From the NCBI GenBank assembly GCA_964628465.1, contig CAZVOA010000003.1, positions 1 to 64,000 on the forward strand: 64,000 bases of DNA. The letters run 5' to 3'. The position numbers and the translations under genes are program-made. Source of the DNA: JAFGPS01 sp964628465 (GTDB lineage Bacteria > Planctomycetota > Phycisphaerae > Sedimentisphaerales > Anaerobacaceae). The first letter of the stretch is position 1. Each line of letters begins with the position of its first letter. The notes under the pieces are model-generated. The model was given only the letters and a program-made list of their open reading frames with translations. It was not told the DNA's origin and did no database searches. Shown here in pieces: positions 35,933 to 45,142 of this stretch.

Positions 35933-36265
35933 TTGTTATTATAAGACATTTTTTTTGTTTCTATAAATATTATTAACATATTACCCACGCCGCAATTATA
36001 TCCCATATTATCCATATTACCTCTCAATCCTTATTATTAGTATTATTATTGCGTTTTTGGTTTGCTATTGACATCAAGAAACTTATATCTATGGCTTAAT
36101 ATATAAAGATTATGAGCTTAATATATATTACCAGTATTGGCTTCTAAAAACGATAATTGTAATAAATCAAACATATTATCGAATATACCTTTTGAGGAAA
36201 GTCGGTCGAGGAAAGAACTATGAGACATTATTAATAGTTAAATGTATATTTATTCTTATACAAAA

Positions 36266-36281
36266 TGTTTCACGTGAAACA
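36266..36281. promoter_or_regulatory. parS: parS site 2
   Basis: A second TGTTTCACGTGAAACA, again within a 24-base perfect palindrome (36262-36285) whose outer four bases differ from site 1. The two sites are 349 bases apart. Confidence 0.95.
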
Positions 36282-36975
36282 TTTTATATTTTTAACTTTT
36301 TTAAATAATGATATAAATATAATTTTCAATACTTATTATTATATTTTAAAGATTTAACAAATCTTGAGCAACAACGTCTATTATTGCGCACAATTTACCG
36401 CAGTTTTTGCAAAGAACACAGACATTTATTATTATAACAACTTATGATACAAAATGTATTACCGACAAAATATTCTCTGTAATATTGTTTATTCATTTTC
36501 TATTTTGCAAAATTTATTAACAGTTTAAAAGATAAAACTATTTTTTCAGTGTCCTCATCGAACTCTGCGGTAAACGAATTTTTCAGGTTATATATAAAAG
36601 GGTGATACCACAAAAAATGCTGTCCCATGACATATGTTATTATAATTCAGATCAAATATCTACCCTGAATAACTTTGTTCATATTCGCACAGTGTAAGAT
36701 ATCGGCTAAGATAAAAGATTAATTATTTACTAACATGTTGTTGCCCTTAAAACGTTAAATCCATAAGACATATAAATTGTAATTTTAATAATATCAAAGT
36801 TTTTTGATAAAGAACAAAAATATTTAGCTCATTATTGTTATATATGTTATATATATACCATACTCTATATTAAGGTTGAATTTAATATTATGATGTTGTT
36901 ATTTTTAACTATTTCTTTACAATAGCTTTATCTATTTAGAATATTCCAAATATATATAAAGGAAAGCTTTCTTTA

Positions 36976-37599
36976 ATGTCCTATAATTCATTACATTTAT
37001 TAATTGCAACTACAAATCCCGGTAAAGTTACTGAAATACAAAGTTATCTTGGAAAAGAACTAATTGTTCATAATCTCAAAGAATTTCCAACAATTAAAGA
37101 AGTCGAAGAAGATGGTAAAACATTCGAGGAAAACGCACGCAAAAAAGCTGTTGGTTATTCTAAAGCGACAGGGCACCTAACCTTAGCAGATGACTCAGGT
37201 TTGCTTATAGACGCTTTAGACGGCGATCCAGGTGTCAAATCCGCCAGGTTCTCTGGAGATAAGCTGCCAAACGAAGGAAGAACTCTTATCGACCATCGTA
37301 ATATCGCGAAAGTACTTGAGTTATTAAAAAATGTACCTTCAGAACAACGTACCGCGAGATTTGTATGTTGTATGTGTATCGCTAAATCTGAGCATATTCT
37401 AATTGAAACAAGAGGAACACTCGAAGGTATAATAATAGATGAAGAAATTGGTTCCAATGGTTTTGGTTATGACCCTATCTTCTTTATACCTTCCTTAAAT
37501 AAAACTGTTGCCCAATTATCTCAGGAAGAAAAAAATTTAATATCACATAGAGGTAATGCGCTAAAATTATTGAAAGAACAAATTAAAAATATTTTATAA
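36976..37599 (+). CDS. rdgB: XTP/dITP diphosphatase (RdgB/HAM1 family)
   Basis: House-cleaning enzyme that hydrolyses XTP, dITP and ITP to monophosphates, keeping deaminated purines out of DNA and RNA. 207 residues. The opening LLIATTNPGKVTEIQSYL contains the family SNNxxK-type motif (TNPGK). TLADDSGLLIDALDGDPGVKSARFSG carries the catalytic acidic residues, and SNGFGYDPIFFIP with SHRGNALKLL forms the base-recognition part. It follows the parS region and is transcribed away from parB. Confidence 0.96.
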   Translation: MSYNSLHLLIATTNPGKVTEIQSYLGKELIVHNLKEFPTIKEVEEDGKTFEENARKKAVGYSKATGHLTLADDSGLLIDALDGDPGVKSARFSGDKLPNEGRTLIDHRNIAKVLELLKNVPSEQRTARFVCCMCIAKSEHILIETRGTLEGIIIDEEIGSNGFGYDPIFFIPSLNKTVAQLSQEEKNLISHRGNALKLLKEQIKNIL

Positions 37600-37826
37600 T
37601 AATTTTAGAAGGAGGGAGAGTAATATGTACGTCCTATAATACTTTTTCTCGCTATATTATAATAAATTATTTCTAAAATAATCATCTTCATTGAATTATT
37701 ATATATTTTTTACAATACTCCTCTTTTTACTATCAAAATCAATTAAAACTAACATCTATATTACCTATACTATCACTGTTTCCATAAAAAAGGACAGCAT
37801 AAATTATCAATATGAATAATTCCTTC
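37600..37826. other. Spacer after rdgB with orphan ribosome-binding site
   Basis: Directly after the rdgB stop, AAGGAGGG (37609-37616) is followed nine bases later by a four-codon frame (37625-37639, encoding MYVL and a stop). The rest is AT-rich without a gene. The mini-frame may be chance. Confidence 0.4.
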
Positions 37827-37855
37827 TTGACATAGAGACGATTCGGATGTATTTA
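37827..37855 (+). promoter_or_regulatory. Probable sigma-70 promoter of topA
   Basis: Consensus -35 TTGACA (37827-37832), a 17-base spacer and -10-like TATTTA (37850-37855), leaving a leader of about 110 bases before topA. Confidence 0.5.
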
Positions 37856-37970
37856 CCCTTTTCTAAATATATTTATATAAATCGCCGATAACGGATTCGT
37901 GAACTGGTTTTCTTAATATCGGTATAGAAAATTTGAAATGACAAAATAAATTATTAGATTTTTAATTAAT

Positions 37971-40343
37971 ATGGCCAAATCAAGCTCGAAAAAAGCGTTA
38001 GTAATAGTAGAATCACCGGCTAAAGCTAAAACTATTAATAAATATCTCGGACCCGGGTATGAAGTAAAAGCTTCTATGGGTCACGTCCGCGACCTTCCTT
38101 CCAAAGGTATCAATGTTGATATTGAAAATAATTTTGAACCTACATATGCCATTATGCCGGGCAAACAAAAGACAGTAACAGCACTGAAAGCCGCGATGAA
38201 AAATTGCGATGAACTGTATCTGGCAACCGACCTTGATCGCGAAGGGGAGGCTATTGCCTGGCATTTAGCAAATATTTTAAAAGTTCCCGAAGAAAAAACA
38301 TATCGTGTACTTTTCAATGCTATTACAAAATCCGCAATAACTCAGGCTTTTGAAAAACCCGGAAAGCTTGATATTAATAAGATAAATGCTCAACAGGCAC
38401 GACGTATTCTCGATAGAATAGTCGGCTATCAGATTAGTCCTTTGCTTTGGAAACGAATAGCAAAAGGATTATCGGCAGGGCGTGTCCAGTCTGTCGCGGT
38501 TAAAATAATTGTCGAACGAGAAAGAGAAATTCGAGCGTTCAAACCTGAAGAATATTGGCTCATTCCAGCCGTTTTCACTACTGATAAACAAACAAATTAT
38601 ACAAAAGAGTGGGCTGACTTTCTTGCCGCACAAAACGATAAAGGCAAAGGACCAACGCTTGCGGAACAAACCGAATGGCTTATTAAGCACAACGCATTCA
38701 AAAGCGAGCTTTACCAGATAGGCGATGAAAAATTCCATGTTTCCTCAAAGGAACAAGCGGATAAAATATTCAACGCCCTAAAAGATGCCAAATTCATATT
38801 AAATGACCTTCAAACCAAAGAGTCCAAGTCACATCCATCTGCTCCTTTTATTACATCCACGCTTCAGCAGGCAGCGGCTAACAGACTCGGATTCAGTGCC
38901 AAAAGCACAATGGCTATCGCACAGCAGCTTTATGAGGGAATCGACTTAGGCTCGATGGGTTCGCTCGGACTTATCACCTACATGAGAACAGACAGTACCC
39001 ATATTTCAAGTGAAGCTATTACAGATGCGCGAAAGCATATCCAAAATAAATTTGGCTCTGAATATCTGCCTGAAAAACCGAAATTTTATGCCGATAAGAA
39101 GAACGCACAGCAGGCACACGAGGCTATTCGTCCGACTGATGCTGATATAGTACCGGATGAAATCAAATCATTCTTAACTAATGAACAATTTAAGATATAT
39201 GACCTTATCTGGCGGCGTTTTGTCGCAAGCCAGATGGAATCGGCAAAATGGGATGTCACTAATCTGGATATCAAAGCCAATACTTCGGTTGGGTCGTGCT
39301 ATTACAGAACGACCGGACATGTTCTTATTTTTGACGGATTTACAAAGGTCTGGCCAATTTCATCAAGTGAGCAGGAACTTCCTAATATGAATATCGGCCA
39401 GGAACTTTTACCTGTCGATATACAGGCAGAGATGCATTCCACAAAACCACCGGCCAGATATACCGAAGCTTCATTAGTTAAAGCTCTCGAAAAAGAAGGT
39501 ATAGGCAGACCGAGTACCTACGCGTCAATTATCAGTACAATTCAGGACCGTGAATATGTAGAGCAGGTTGATAAGAAATTTGCCGCTACCGATCTCGGCG
39601 AAGTAGTAACAGATAAACTCAATGAATATTTCCCAAAAGTAATGGACATCGCATTTACGCGATACATGGAAGAGCAGCTCGATAGAATTGAGGAACAACA
39701 TCTTGACTGGATTGGTGTACTGAAAGATTTCTATGGGCCGTTCAGTGCAAACCTGAAAAACGCTACAGAACAAATGGCACATGCCAAAGCGGAAGTGACG
39801 CCAAGCGAATATAATTGTCCCGATTGCGGAAAACCGCTTGTTTACAGATTCGGCAAAAACGGCAGATTTTTGAGCTGTTCAGCTTATCCGGATTGTAAAT
39901 TCGCATGTCCCTGTGACAAGGATGGAAAAATGGTAGAAGAAAAAATGACAGAACATAAATGTCCGAAATGCGGAAAACCAATGGTACACAAAAAAGGGCG
40001 TTTTGGTGAATTTTTAGGATGCAGTGACTATCCAGAGTGCAAGACAACTCAAAAGCTCGATAAGGAAGGGAATGTTTTGCCTCCGAAACCACCTGCTGAA
40101 CCTTCAGGAGTAAAATGTCACAAATGCAAGCAGGGCGAACTGGTTATCCGTCAGAGCAAGAAAGGACCATTCCTCGGCTGCGGCAGATTCCCGAAATGCA
40201 GAACTATTGTCAGCTACGCAAAACTCGATGAGTTGAAAAAACTGCAAGGCGAAGGAAAATGGCCGCCGGAAAAACCTGAACAGGCAGACGAAATACTCGG
40301 CAGAAAAAAGACAAAAGAAAAAGCATCTGCAAAAGCAAAGTAA
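37971..40343 (+). CDS. topA: DNA topoisomerase I
   Basis: Type IA topoisomerase that relaxes negative supercoils. 790 residues. The toprim domain starts LVIVESPAKAKTINKYLGPGYEVKASMGHVRDLP and contains ATDLDREGEAIAWHL (acidic metal residues). The active-site tyrosine is Tyr337 in GLITYMRTDSTHIS. The C-terminal part has three tetracysteine zinc ribbons starting at about 616 (CPDC), 664 (CPKC) and 716 (CHKC), then a Lys-rich tail. All core elements are present, so it should be active. It ends at a strong hairpin shared with the convergent transketolase gene. Confidence 0.97.
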   Translation: MAKSSSKKALVIVESPAKAKTINKYLGPGYEVKASMGHVRDLPSKGINVDIENNFEPTYAIMPGKQKTVTALKAAMKNCDELYLATDLDREGEAIAWHLANILKVPEEKTYRVLFNAITKSAITQAFEKPGKLDINKINAQQARRILDRIVGYQISPLLWKRIAKGLSAGRVQSVAVKIIVEREREIRAFKPEEYWLIPAVFTTDKQTNYTKEWADFLAAQNDKGKGPTLAEQTEWLIKHNAFKSELYQIGDEKFHVSSKEQADKIFNALKDAKFILNDLQTKESKSHPSAPFITSTLQQAAANRLGFSAKSTMAIAQQLYEGIDLGSMGSLGLITYMRTDSTHISSEAITDARKHIQNKFGSEYLPEKPKFYADKKNAQQAHEAIRPTDADIVPDEIKSFLTNEQFKIYDLIWRRFVASQMESAKWDVTNLDIKANTSVGSCYYRTTGHVLIFDGFTKVWPISSSEQELPNMNIGQELLPVDIQAEMHSTKPPARYTEASLVKALEKEGIGRPSTYASIISTIQDREYVEQVDKKFAATDLGEVVTDKLNEYFPKVMDIAFTRYMEEQLDRIEEQHLDWIGVLKDFYGPFSANLKNATEQMAHAKAEVTPSEYNCPDCGKPLVYRFGKNGRFLSCSAYPDCKFACPCDKDGKMVEEKMTEHKCPKCGKPMVHKKGRFGEFLGCSDYPECKTTQKLDKEGNVLPPKPPAEPSGVKCHKCKQGELVIRQSKKGPFLGCGRFPKCRTIVSYAKLDELKKLQGEGKWPPEKPEQADEILGRKKTKEKASAKAK

Positions 40344-40378
40344 TATTTATATTTATTAAAAATCTAAATCTCAAAAAA

Positions 40379-40414
40379 AATCCGGATAACTTGTTATGAC
40401 TTGTTATCCGGATT
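40379..40414. terminator. Bidirectional terminator between topA and tkt
   Basis: Twelve-base perfect arms AATCCGGATAAC (40379-40390) and GTTATCCGGATT (40403-40414), with A residues before and T residues after, suited to both convergent genes. Confidence 0.85.
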
Positions 40415-40432
40415 TTATTTATTCAATTTTTA

Positions 40433-42454
40433 TTATTTGCAATTTGCGATAGATTTCTTCGCCGCTTCCTGAACCGCTTTTGCTGTAATACCGAATTTTT
40501 CAAAGCATACATTTGCAGGAGCTGAAGCTCCGAAGCTTGACATTCCGACAAATACACCATTGTCACCAATATATTTTTGCCAACCCATTTCTATTCCGGC
40601 TTCAACTGCTACTCTTGCTTTTACATTCGGCGGTAAGACAGAATCTTTATAAGATTGCGGCTGTTTCTCGAAAAGTTCCCAAGAAGGCATGCTTACAACC
40701 TGCGCTTTTACGCCGTCTTTCGTAAGGCTTTCAGCAGCGCTTAAAGCGAGCGGCACTTCGGAGCCGGTGGCAATGATAACAACGTCAGGATTTTTTTGTT
40801 CTACAAGAACATATGCACCTTTGTTTGTATTTTTCGCGGAGCCGTACTTGCTTTGGTCAATAACCGGTAAATTTTGTCTTGTCAACAGCAGGGCGACTGG
40901 GCCGTCTTTATACTCGAGTGTATATTTCCATGCCTGGACAGTTTCGTTCGCATCGGCAGGGCGGAAAACGACCAAACCCGGCATTGCTCTCAGTGACGCG
41001 AGGTGCTCAACCGGCTGGTGTGTCGGTCCGTCTTCACCTACTCCGATACTATCATGCGTCCAGATGAAAATGCTTGGATATTTTGAGATAGTCGCGACTC
41101 TTACAGCCGGTCTCATATAATCCGAAAATACAAAAAATGTTCCACCGTATGCCCGGACCATTCCGCTTATTGAAATACCATTCAGAATCGAACCCATCGC
41201 GTGTTCACGTATGCCATAACGAACGTATCTGCCGTCAGGAGAAGATTTCTGAAAATCTTTCGCTCCCGACCAACTTGTATTGTTTGAAGGAGTAAGGTCC
41301 GCTGAGCCGCCCATTATCATAGGCATTTTTGGCATAATCGCCGCAAGAACTTTTCCGGAAGCGCTCCTTGTAGCAATCGAATCGCCTGCCTTGAAAGTCG
41401 GCAAAATCTCGTCGAGATTTACATTCAGCTTTCCTTCTATCGCAGAATTGAATTCTTTGGCAAGCTCAGGATACTTCTGGGCATAATTCTCGAACATTTT
41501 ATTCCATGAAGCTTCCTTTTCTTTGCCTTTGTTGATAACTTCCGCAAAATATGATGTCACTTCAGACGGTATATAGAATTTCTTCTCAGGGTCCCAGCCG
41601 AAATTTTTCTTAATCAGTTTAATTTCATCTTCGCCTAAAGGAGCTCCGTGAGCGCCGGATGAATCCTGTTTATTAGGACTGCCAAAAGCTATGTGCGTGC
41701 GAAGTTTAACCATCGTTGGTTTTCCAGTCTCCGCTTTAGCAAGTGCTTTCTGGAAAGCCGCCATATCGTTTCCATCGCCGCCAACTTCCTGCACATGCCA
41801 TCCGTATGCCTTGAAACGTGTTTTTGTATCTTCTGTAAAAGATAAACCTGTATCACCATCTATACTTATATGATTGTCATCGTAAACAACAACTAAGTTA
41901 TCCAATCCCAAATGACCTGCAAGCGAACATGCTTCTGAAGCAACACCTTCCTGGAGGTCGCCGTCACCGACGATTACATATATTTTATAATCTACAACCG
42001 GGAAACCTTCTCGATTGAAATAATTCGCAAGGTATTTTTGGGCTATTGCCATCCCTACAGCGTTTGAAATTCCCTGTCCGAGCGGCCCGGTCGTTACTTC
42101 AATTCCGTGATCGAGTTCAAATTCCGGGTGGCCGGGAGTTTTGCTTCCCCATTGGCGGAAATTTTTAAGATCATTCAGGCTGATATCGTAGCCGCATAAA
42201 TGAAGCATTGAATATAGCAGCATACTACCATGACCGGCGGAAAGAACGAATCTGTCGCGGTTTGCCCATCGCGGATTGGCTGAATTGAAGTTCAAATATT
42301 TTGTCCATAGAATATAAGTCGCCGGAGCCATTCCCATAGGCATTCCAGGATGACCTGAATTAGCTTGTTGGACGCCATCTATCGCTAAAAACCTGATAGT
42401 CTGAATACATAATTCGTCAAGTTTATTAAGACCCGGATTCTTCTTTACGCTCAT
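40433..42454 (-). CDS. tkt: Transketolase
   Basis: Thiamine-diphosphate enzyme of the pentose phosphate pathway, moving two-carbon units between sugar phosphates. 673 residues. The TPP motif is IVGDGDLQEGVASEACSLAGHLGLDNLVVVYDDN. Substrate-binding histidines are seen in NSGHPGMPMG and SAGHGSMLLY, and the pyrimidine domain has YGIREHAMGSILNGI with the catalytic Glu. The C-terminal domain (PSWELFEKQ) is complete. Transcribed alone; it shares the terminator with topA and is divergent from coaX. Confidence 0.97.
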   Translation of the reverse strand: MSVKKNPGLNKLDELCIQTIRFLAIDGVQQANSGHPGMPMGMAPATYILWTKYLNFNSANPRWANRDRFVLSAGHGSMLLYSMLHLCGYDISLNDLKNFRQWGSKTPGHPEFELDHGIEVTTGPLGQGISNAVGMAIAQKYLANYFNREGFPVVDYKIYVIVGDGDLQEGVASEACSLAGHLGLDNLVVVYDDNHISIDGDTGLSFTEDTKTRFKAYGWHVQEVGGDGNDMAAFQKALAKAETGKPTMVKLRTHIAFGSPNKQDSSGAHGAPLGEDEIKLIKKNFGWDPEKKFYIPSEVTSYFAEVINKGKEKEASWNKMFENYAQKYPELAKEFNSAIEGKLNVNLDEILPTFKAGDSIATRSASGKVLAAIMPKMPMIMGGSADLTPSNNTSWSGAKDFQKSSPDGRYVRYGIREHAMGSILNGISISGMVRAYGGTFFVFSDYMRPAVRVATISKYPSIFIWTHDSIGVGEDGPTHQPVEHLASLRAMPGLVVFRPADANETVQAWKYTLEYKDGPVALLLTRQNLPVIDQSKYGSAKNTNKGAYVLVEQKNPDVVIIATGSEVPLALSAAESLTKDGVKAQVVSMPSWELFEKQPQSYKDSVLPPNVKARVAVEAGIEMGWQKYIGDNGVFVGMSSFGASAPANVCFEKFGITAKAVQEAAKKSIANCK

Positions 42455-42662
42455 TATTATTTCCTATACCTATAATTATTGATTACTAATGTTATTAACC
42501 TAAAAAATCGAATCGACAGGATAACAATTGTATCAGCTTTTCGCAAGGAAAATATCGTTTTCCTTGACTGTTAAAACCTATATTCTTATGTAATAAATTG
42601 ACTTCCACGGCACAATAGAGTACAAATATCGATTGCTTTTTGTACATTTTGAAAGATTATTT

Positions 42663-43457
42663 ATGAACGTAATAGCAATAGATATAGGCAATACCAATAT
42701 TAATATCGCCCTTTTTCTCGATAATGAAGAGAAATTTATTGAATCAATAGCAGGTGATTCCAGAAAAAAGATAGAGAGTTTTCTAATAAAAGCATGGCAG
42801 GAAATTCCAATCTCGCAAAGTTCCAGGGAAAAGAGAAGGGACGGCGTAATCGTTGTAAGCAGCGTCAAACCGGAATGGACACAGGTAATAGAAGAAATCG
42901 CAAAAGAGAATTTCGACGAGAAGATACATATTATAGGCAAAGATATTCCGCTTCCAATGAGCCTCTGGGTAGATGAGCCGGATAAAATCGGAACTGACAG
43001 GGTAGTAGCTGCCGCAGCTGCTTATGATGTTGTCGGAGATGCCGTTGCTGTCGCCGATTTCGGAACCGCGGTAACTATTGACCTCGTAGATAAAAACGGC
43101 ATTTTCCTGGGTGGAATAATTTGCCCGGGCTTTGAAGTCAGTTCTAAAGCACTTAGTGATAATACCGCTCAGCTTCCCAACGTAAAAGTTACCAAGCCCA
43201 AAGCTCCTTATGGCAAAAACACTGTCGATGCGATTAATTGCGGCTTATACTATTCTATTGTTGGTACATTGCAGGAAGTTCTCCGCCGCTATGCTGATGA
43301 GCTTGGAATCTGGCCGCAAACCATTATTACCGGATCAGGCGCAAAAATAATTTATTCTGATTGCGAATTTGTTGACGATTATGTCCCAAACCTCGTTGTA
43401 AGAGGAGTTTTTCTTGCTTATAAGAAATTTATCGAATCAAACATGGAAGCAGAGTGA
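42663..43457 (+). CDS. coaX: Type III pantothenate kinase
   Basis: First step of coenzyme A synthesis, phosphorylating pantothenate. About 264 residues from the ATG at 42663 (MNVIAIDIGNTNINIAL), the normal start of CoaX; the frame is open to a TTG 30 bases upstream. ASKHA-fold motifs are visible: DIGNTN (phosphate 1), DKIGTDRVVAAAAAY, VADFGTAVTIDLVD, GGIICPGFEVSSKAL and ITGSGAKIIY. CoaX is often paired with birA; here it is followed 21 bases later by an MnmE-like gene. Confidence 0.95.
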   Translation: MNVIAIDIGNTNINIALFLDNEEKFIESIAGDSRKKIESFLIKAWQEIPISQSSREKRRDGVIVVSSVKPEWTQVIEEIAKENFDEKIHIIGKDIPLPMSLWVDEPDKIGTDRVVAAAAAYDVVGDAVAVADFGTAVTIDLVDKNGIFLGGIICPGFEVSSKALSDNTAQLPNVKVTKPKAPYGKNTVDAINCGLYYSIVGTLQEVLRRYADELGIWPQTIITGSGAKIIYSDCEFVDDYVPNLVVRGVFLAYKKFIESNMEAE

Positions 43458-43478
43458 TTTTTTTAAATACACTTCACT

Positions 43479-44642
43479 ATGGAAAATAAAACATTCGCAG
43501 CAGTAATGACAGGTAAAGGGACCGGCGCGATTTCTACTGTTCAGGTCTGCGGCGAGAGTGCTGAATCTGTAATAAGAAAAATATTTAAACCTGCTTCCAC
43601 AAAGCAATTACAGTTCGAGACCGGGCATATTCTTCTCGGTGCAATCCATGATAATTCTAAAAATATTGACCAGGTCACGATAGGCTGTGAGGGACCATCT
43701 TCATTTTCGATTCATTGTCACGGTAATCCCCTTATTGTTGAAATGATAGTACAATTACTTAAAAAACAGGGTGTTCTAATACTTAATAGCGAACAGCTTC
43801 AAATAAAATTATTCTCAACACAAGAGCATACCAACAAAATTACTCTGGAAGCAAAAATCGCCCAGGCTCAAGCTCTTACTCTTGAAGGTACAAAAATTAT
43901 ACTTAATCAGATTGATTCTGGCTTGAATAAAGCTGTACAAGAATGGCTAATCAACATAAATAATTTGTCCCTGGACTCAATCCGAAAACAGGCTGATGAA
44001 ATTTTACAAAACAGCTCTATCGCGAAAGTTATCATTTCTGGCTGTAAAACAATTCTCATCGGTCCACCAAATACAGGTAAAAGCACTCTGCTGAATTGTC
44101 TTTGCGGCAGGCAAAAATCAATTGTCTCCGACATCAGCGGCACAACTCGCGATTGGGTTACGGCAAAATGCCAGATGGAATCACTGTCGCTCGAACTGAT
44201 TGATACCGCCGGACTGGATGAAAATTTATCTGTTTTAAATAATACAATTGATAATGCCTCTCAAAAAAAGACTTTGGAATTAATCAATCAGGCAGACCTT
44301 ATTATTTTTGTTCTCGATAGCAGCAGGGATATAGAATTTGACTATAGCATTTTTAATGAATTCACGAGTAAAAAGATTCTTACAGTTCTTAACAAATCCG
44401 ACCTTACTCAAAATTTTAATGTAAATAAATTACCTGTTTTCCTTTCAACTATAGTACATATAAGCGCAAAAAAACAAATAGGAATAGATGATTTAGCATC
44501 CTCAATTCGCCGAATTTTAGGTGTAAATAAGTTCGATATTCGCACTCCAATCTGTTTCACAGACAGGCAAAAAATACTGCTTGAAAAATTAAAATATGCT
44601 GAATCAATAGCACAAGCAGCTGCGCTTATAGAAGCTTTATAA
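43479..44642 (+). CDS. MnmE-like GTPase lacking the C-terminal CIGK end
   Basis: 387 residues against about 450 in MnmE. The N-terminal tetrahydrofolate-binding domain is recognisable (TFAAVMTGKGTGAISTVQVCGESAES). The G domain is intact: G1 GPPNTGKS (195-202), G2 SGTTRD, G3 DTAG (242-245), G4 NKSD (305-308). The protein stops at FTDRQKILLEKLKYAESIAQAAALIEAL, where MnmE would continue through its last helices to the FC(I/V)GK motif whose cysteine is needed for tRNA wobble-uridine modification. No frameshifted remainder is visible. It may be a specialised paralogue or a C-terminally shortened MnmE; no mnmG is nearby. Confidence 0.85.
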   Translation: MENKTFAAVMTGKGTGAISTVQVCGESAESVIRKIFKPASTKQLQFETGHILLGAIHDNSKNIDQVTIGCEGPSSFSIHCHGNPLIVEMIVQLLKKQGVLILNSEQLQIKLFSTQEHTNKITLEAKIAQAQALTLEGTKIILNQIDSGLNKAVQEWLININNLSLDSIRKQADEILQNSSIAKVIISGCKTILIGPPNTGKSTLLNCLCGRQKSIVSDISGTTRDWVTAKCQMESLSLELIDTAGLDENLSVLNNTIDNASQKKTLELINQADLIIFVLDSSRDIEFDYSIFNEFTSKKILTVLNKSDLTQNFNVNKLPVFLSTIVHISAKKQIGIDDLASSIRRILGVNKFDIRTPICFTDRQKILLEKLKYAESIAQAAALIEAL

Positions 44643-44678
44643 GACAATAATAAAGAAGTGTCTTAGCCATAATAGTAT

Positions 44679-44836
44679 AAAAAAAGGAGTCGCCCTCCTC
44701 CAGAACGACCCCAATATACCCAAAAGTATGTTTTTAATAATCTGGAATTCACAAAATAACATATGATTCCAGTTCATATATTTTTTCAAAGTACCAGGCG
44801 GACATCTCCTCCTCCAGGATTTTTATGACGTCCGCC
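44679..44836 (-). ncRNA. Candidate structured RNA with GGAGGAGG loops
   Basis: On the minus strand three stem-loops follow each other: GGCGGAC/GTCCGCC (44797-44836), CTGGAAT/ATTCCAG (44742-44772), and GGGGTCG/CGACTCC (44686-44712) followed by seven T residues (44685-44679). The first and last loops both contain CTGGAGGAGG. The last stem pairs fully only on this strand (a G-U on minus, an A-C mismatch on plus), which with the T run fixes the direction. Length would be about 160 bases. GGA in loops is how CsrA-sequestering sRNAs look; a translated leader is the other option. Confidence 0.55.
44749..44805 (-). CDS. Possible 18-residue small protein
   Basis: ATG at 44805 has GGAGG five bases upstream, an ideal spacing, and opens a frame reading MSAWYFEKIYELESYVIL before TGA. 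It lies inside the candidate structured RNA, with its ribosome-binding site in the first hairpin loop. It may be a real small protein or regulatory leader peptide, or only a by-product of the GGA-rich loop. Confidence 0.3.
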   Translation of the reverse strand: MSAWYFEKIYELESYVIL

Positions 44837-45142
44837 CAAATATACATTTTTCAAAGATGAATTTTAATAGGTAGCAATAGATATACCAACTAATATCAAT
44901 TTGTTGATATTAAACAGAATATGAAACGTAAACCTATATGTAAAAAGATATTATATCTATAGATTAATAGTGATTATTCAAAATAATTAAATGATCGATA
45001 TATCAGTATGTTGATTATTTACAACACTAAATTTCTCTATATACCCAATTTTAACAATACAAGCCTTTTATTTGGTATTATAAGTGAAGTATTTTATAGT
45101 GTTGAATTATATAAACATGTAAATTCTTGTCATCAGCATAGA
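44837..45142. other. AT-rich spacer between RNA candidate and the LtaS-like gene
   Basis: No gene seen. A palindrome TATCAA-TTTG-TTGATA (about 44895-44915) is the only notable feature. Any minus-strand promoter for the RNA candidate would lie here; only weak -10-like TATATT is visible. Confidence 0.4.

Larger units (their letters stand above)
35823..36975. other. 1.15-kb AT-rich non-coding region holding parS sites
   Basis: No open frame of credible length lies between parB and rdgB. The stretch is extremely AT-rich with many TATATA and TTATT runs and contains two parS palindromes. No perfect DnaA box (TTATCCACA) was found on reading, so an origin role is not demonstrated, although parS clusters usually lie near oriC. 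Confidence 0.6.

Noticed and set aside
36189..36216. GAGGAAAGTC resembling the P4 strand of RNase P RNA
   Set aside because: The surrounding bases are AT-rich and lack the other conserved RNase P elements (no second P4 strand, no GC-rich stems).
35823..36975. Chromosome replication origin
   Set aside because: parS and AT-richness fit, but no perfect DnaA box was found and dnaA is not present; not annotated as oriC.
40689..41120. 143-residue plus-strand frame
   Set aside because: Antisense shadow of transketolase; no ribosome-binding site or domain.
44797..44836. Plus-strand reading of the RNA candidate with CCTCCTCC loops
   Set aside because: The first stem has an A-C mismatch on this strand and no T run follows the second hairpin; the minus strand fits better, though the plus strand is not fully excluded.
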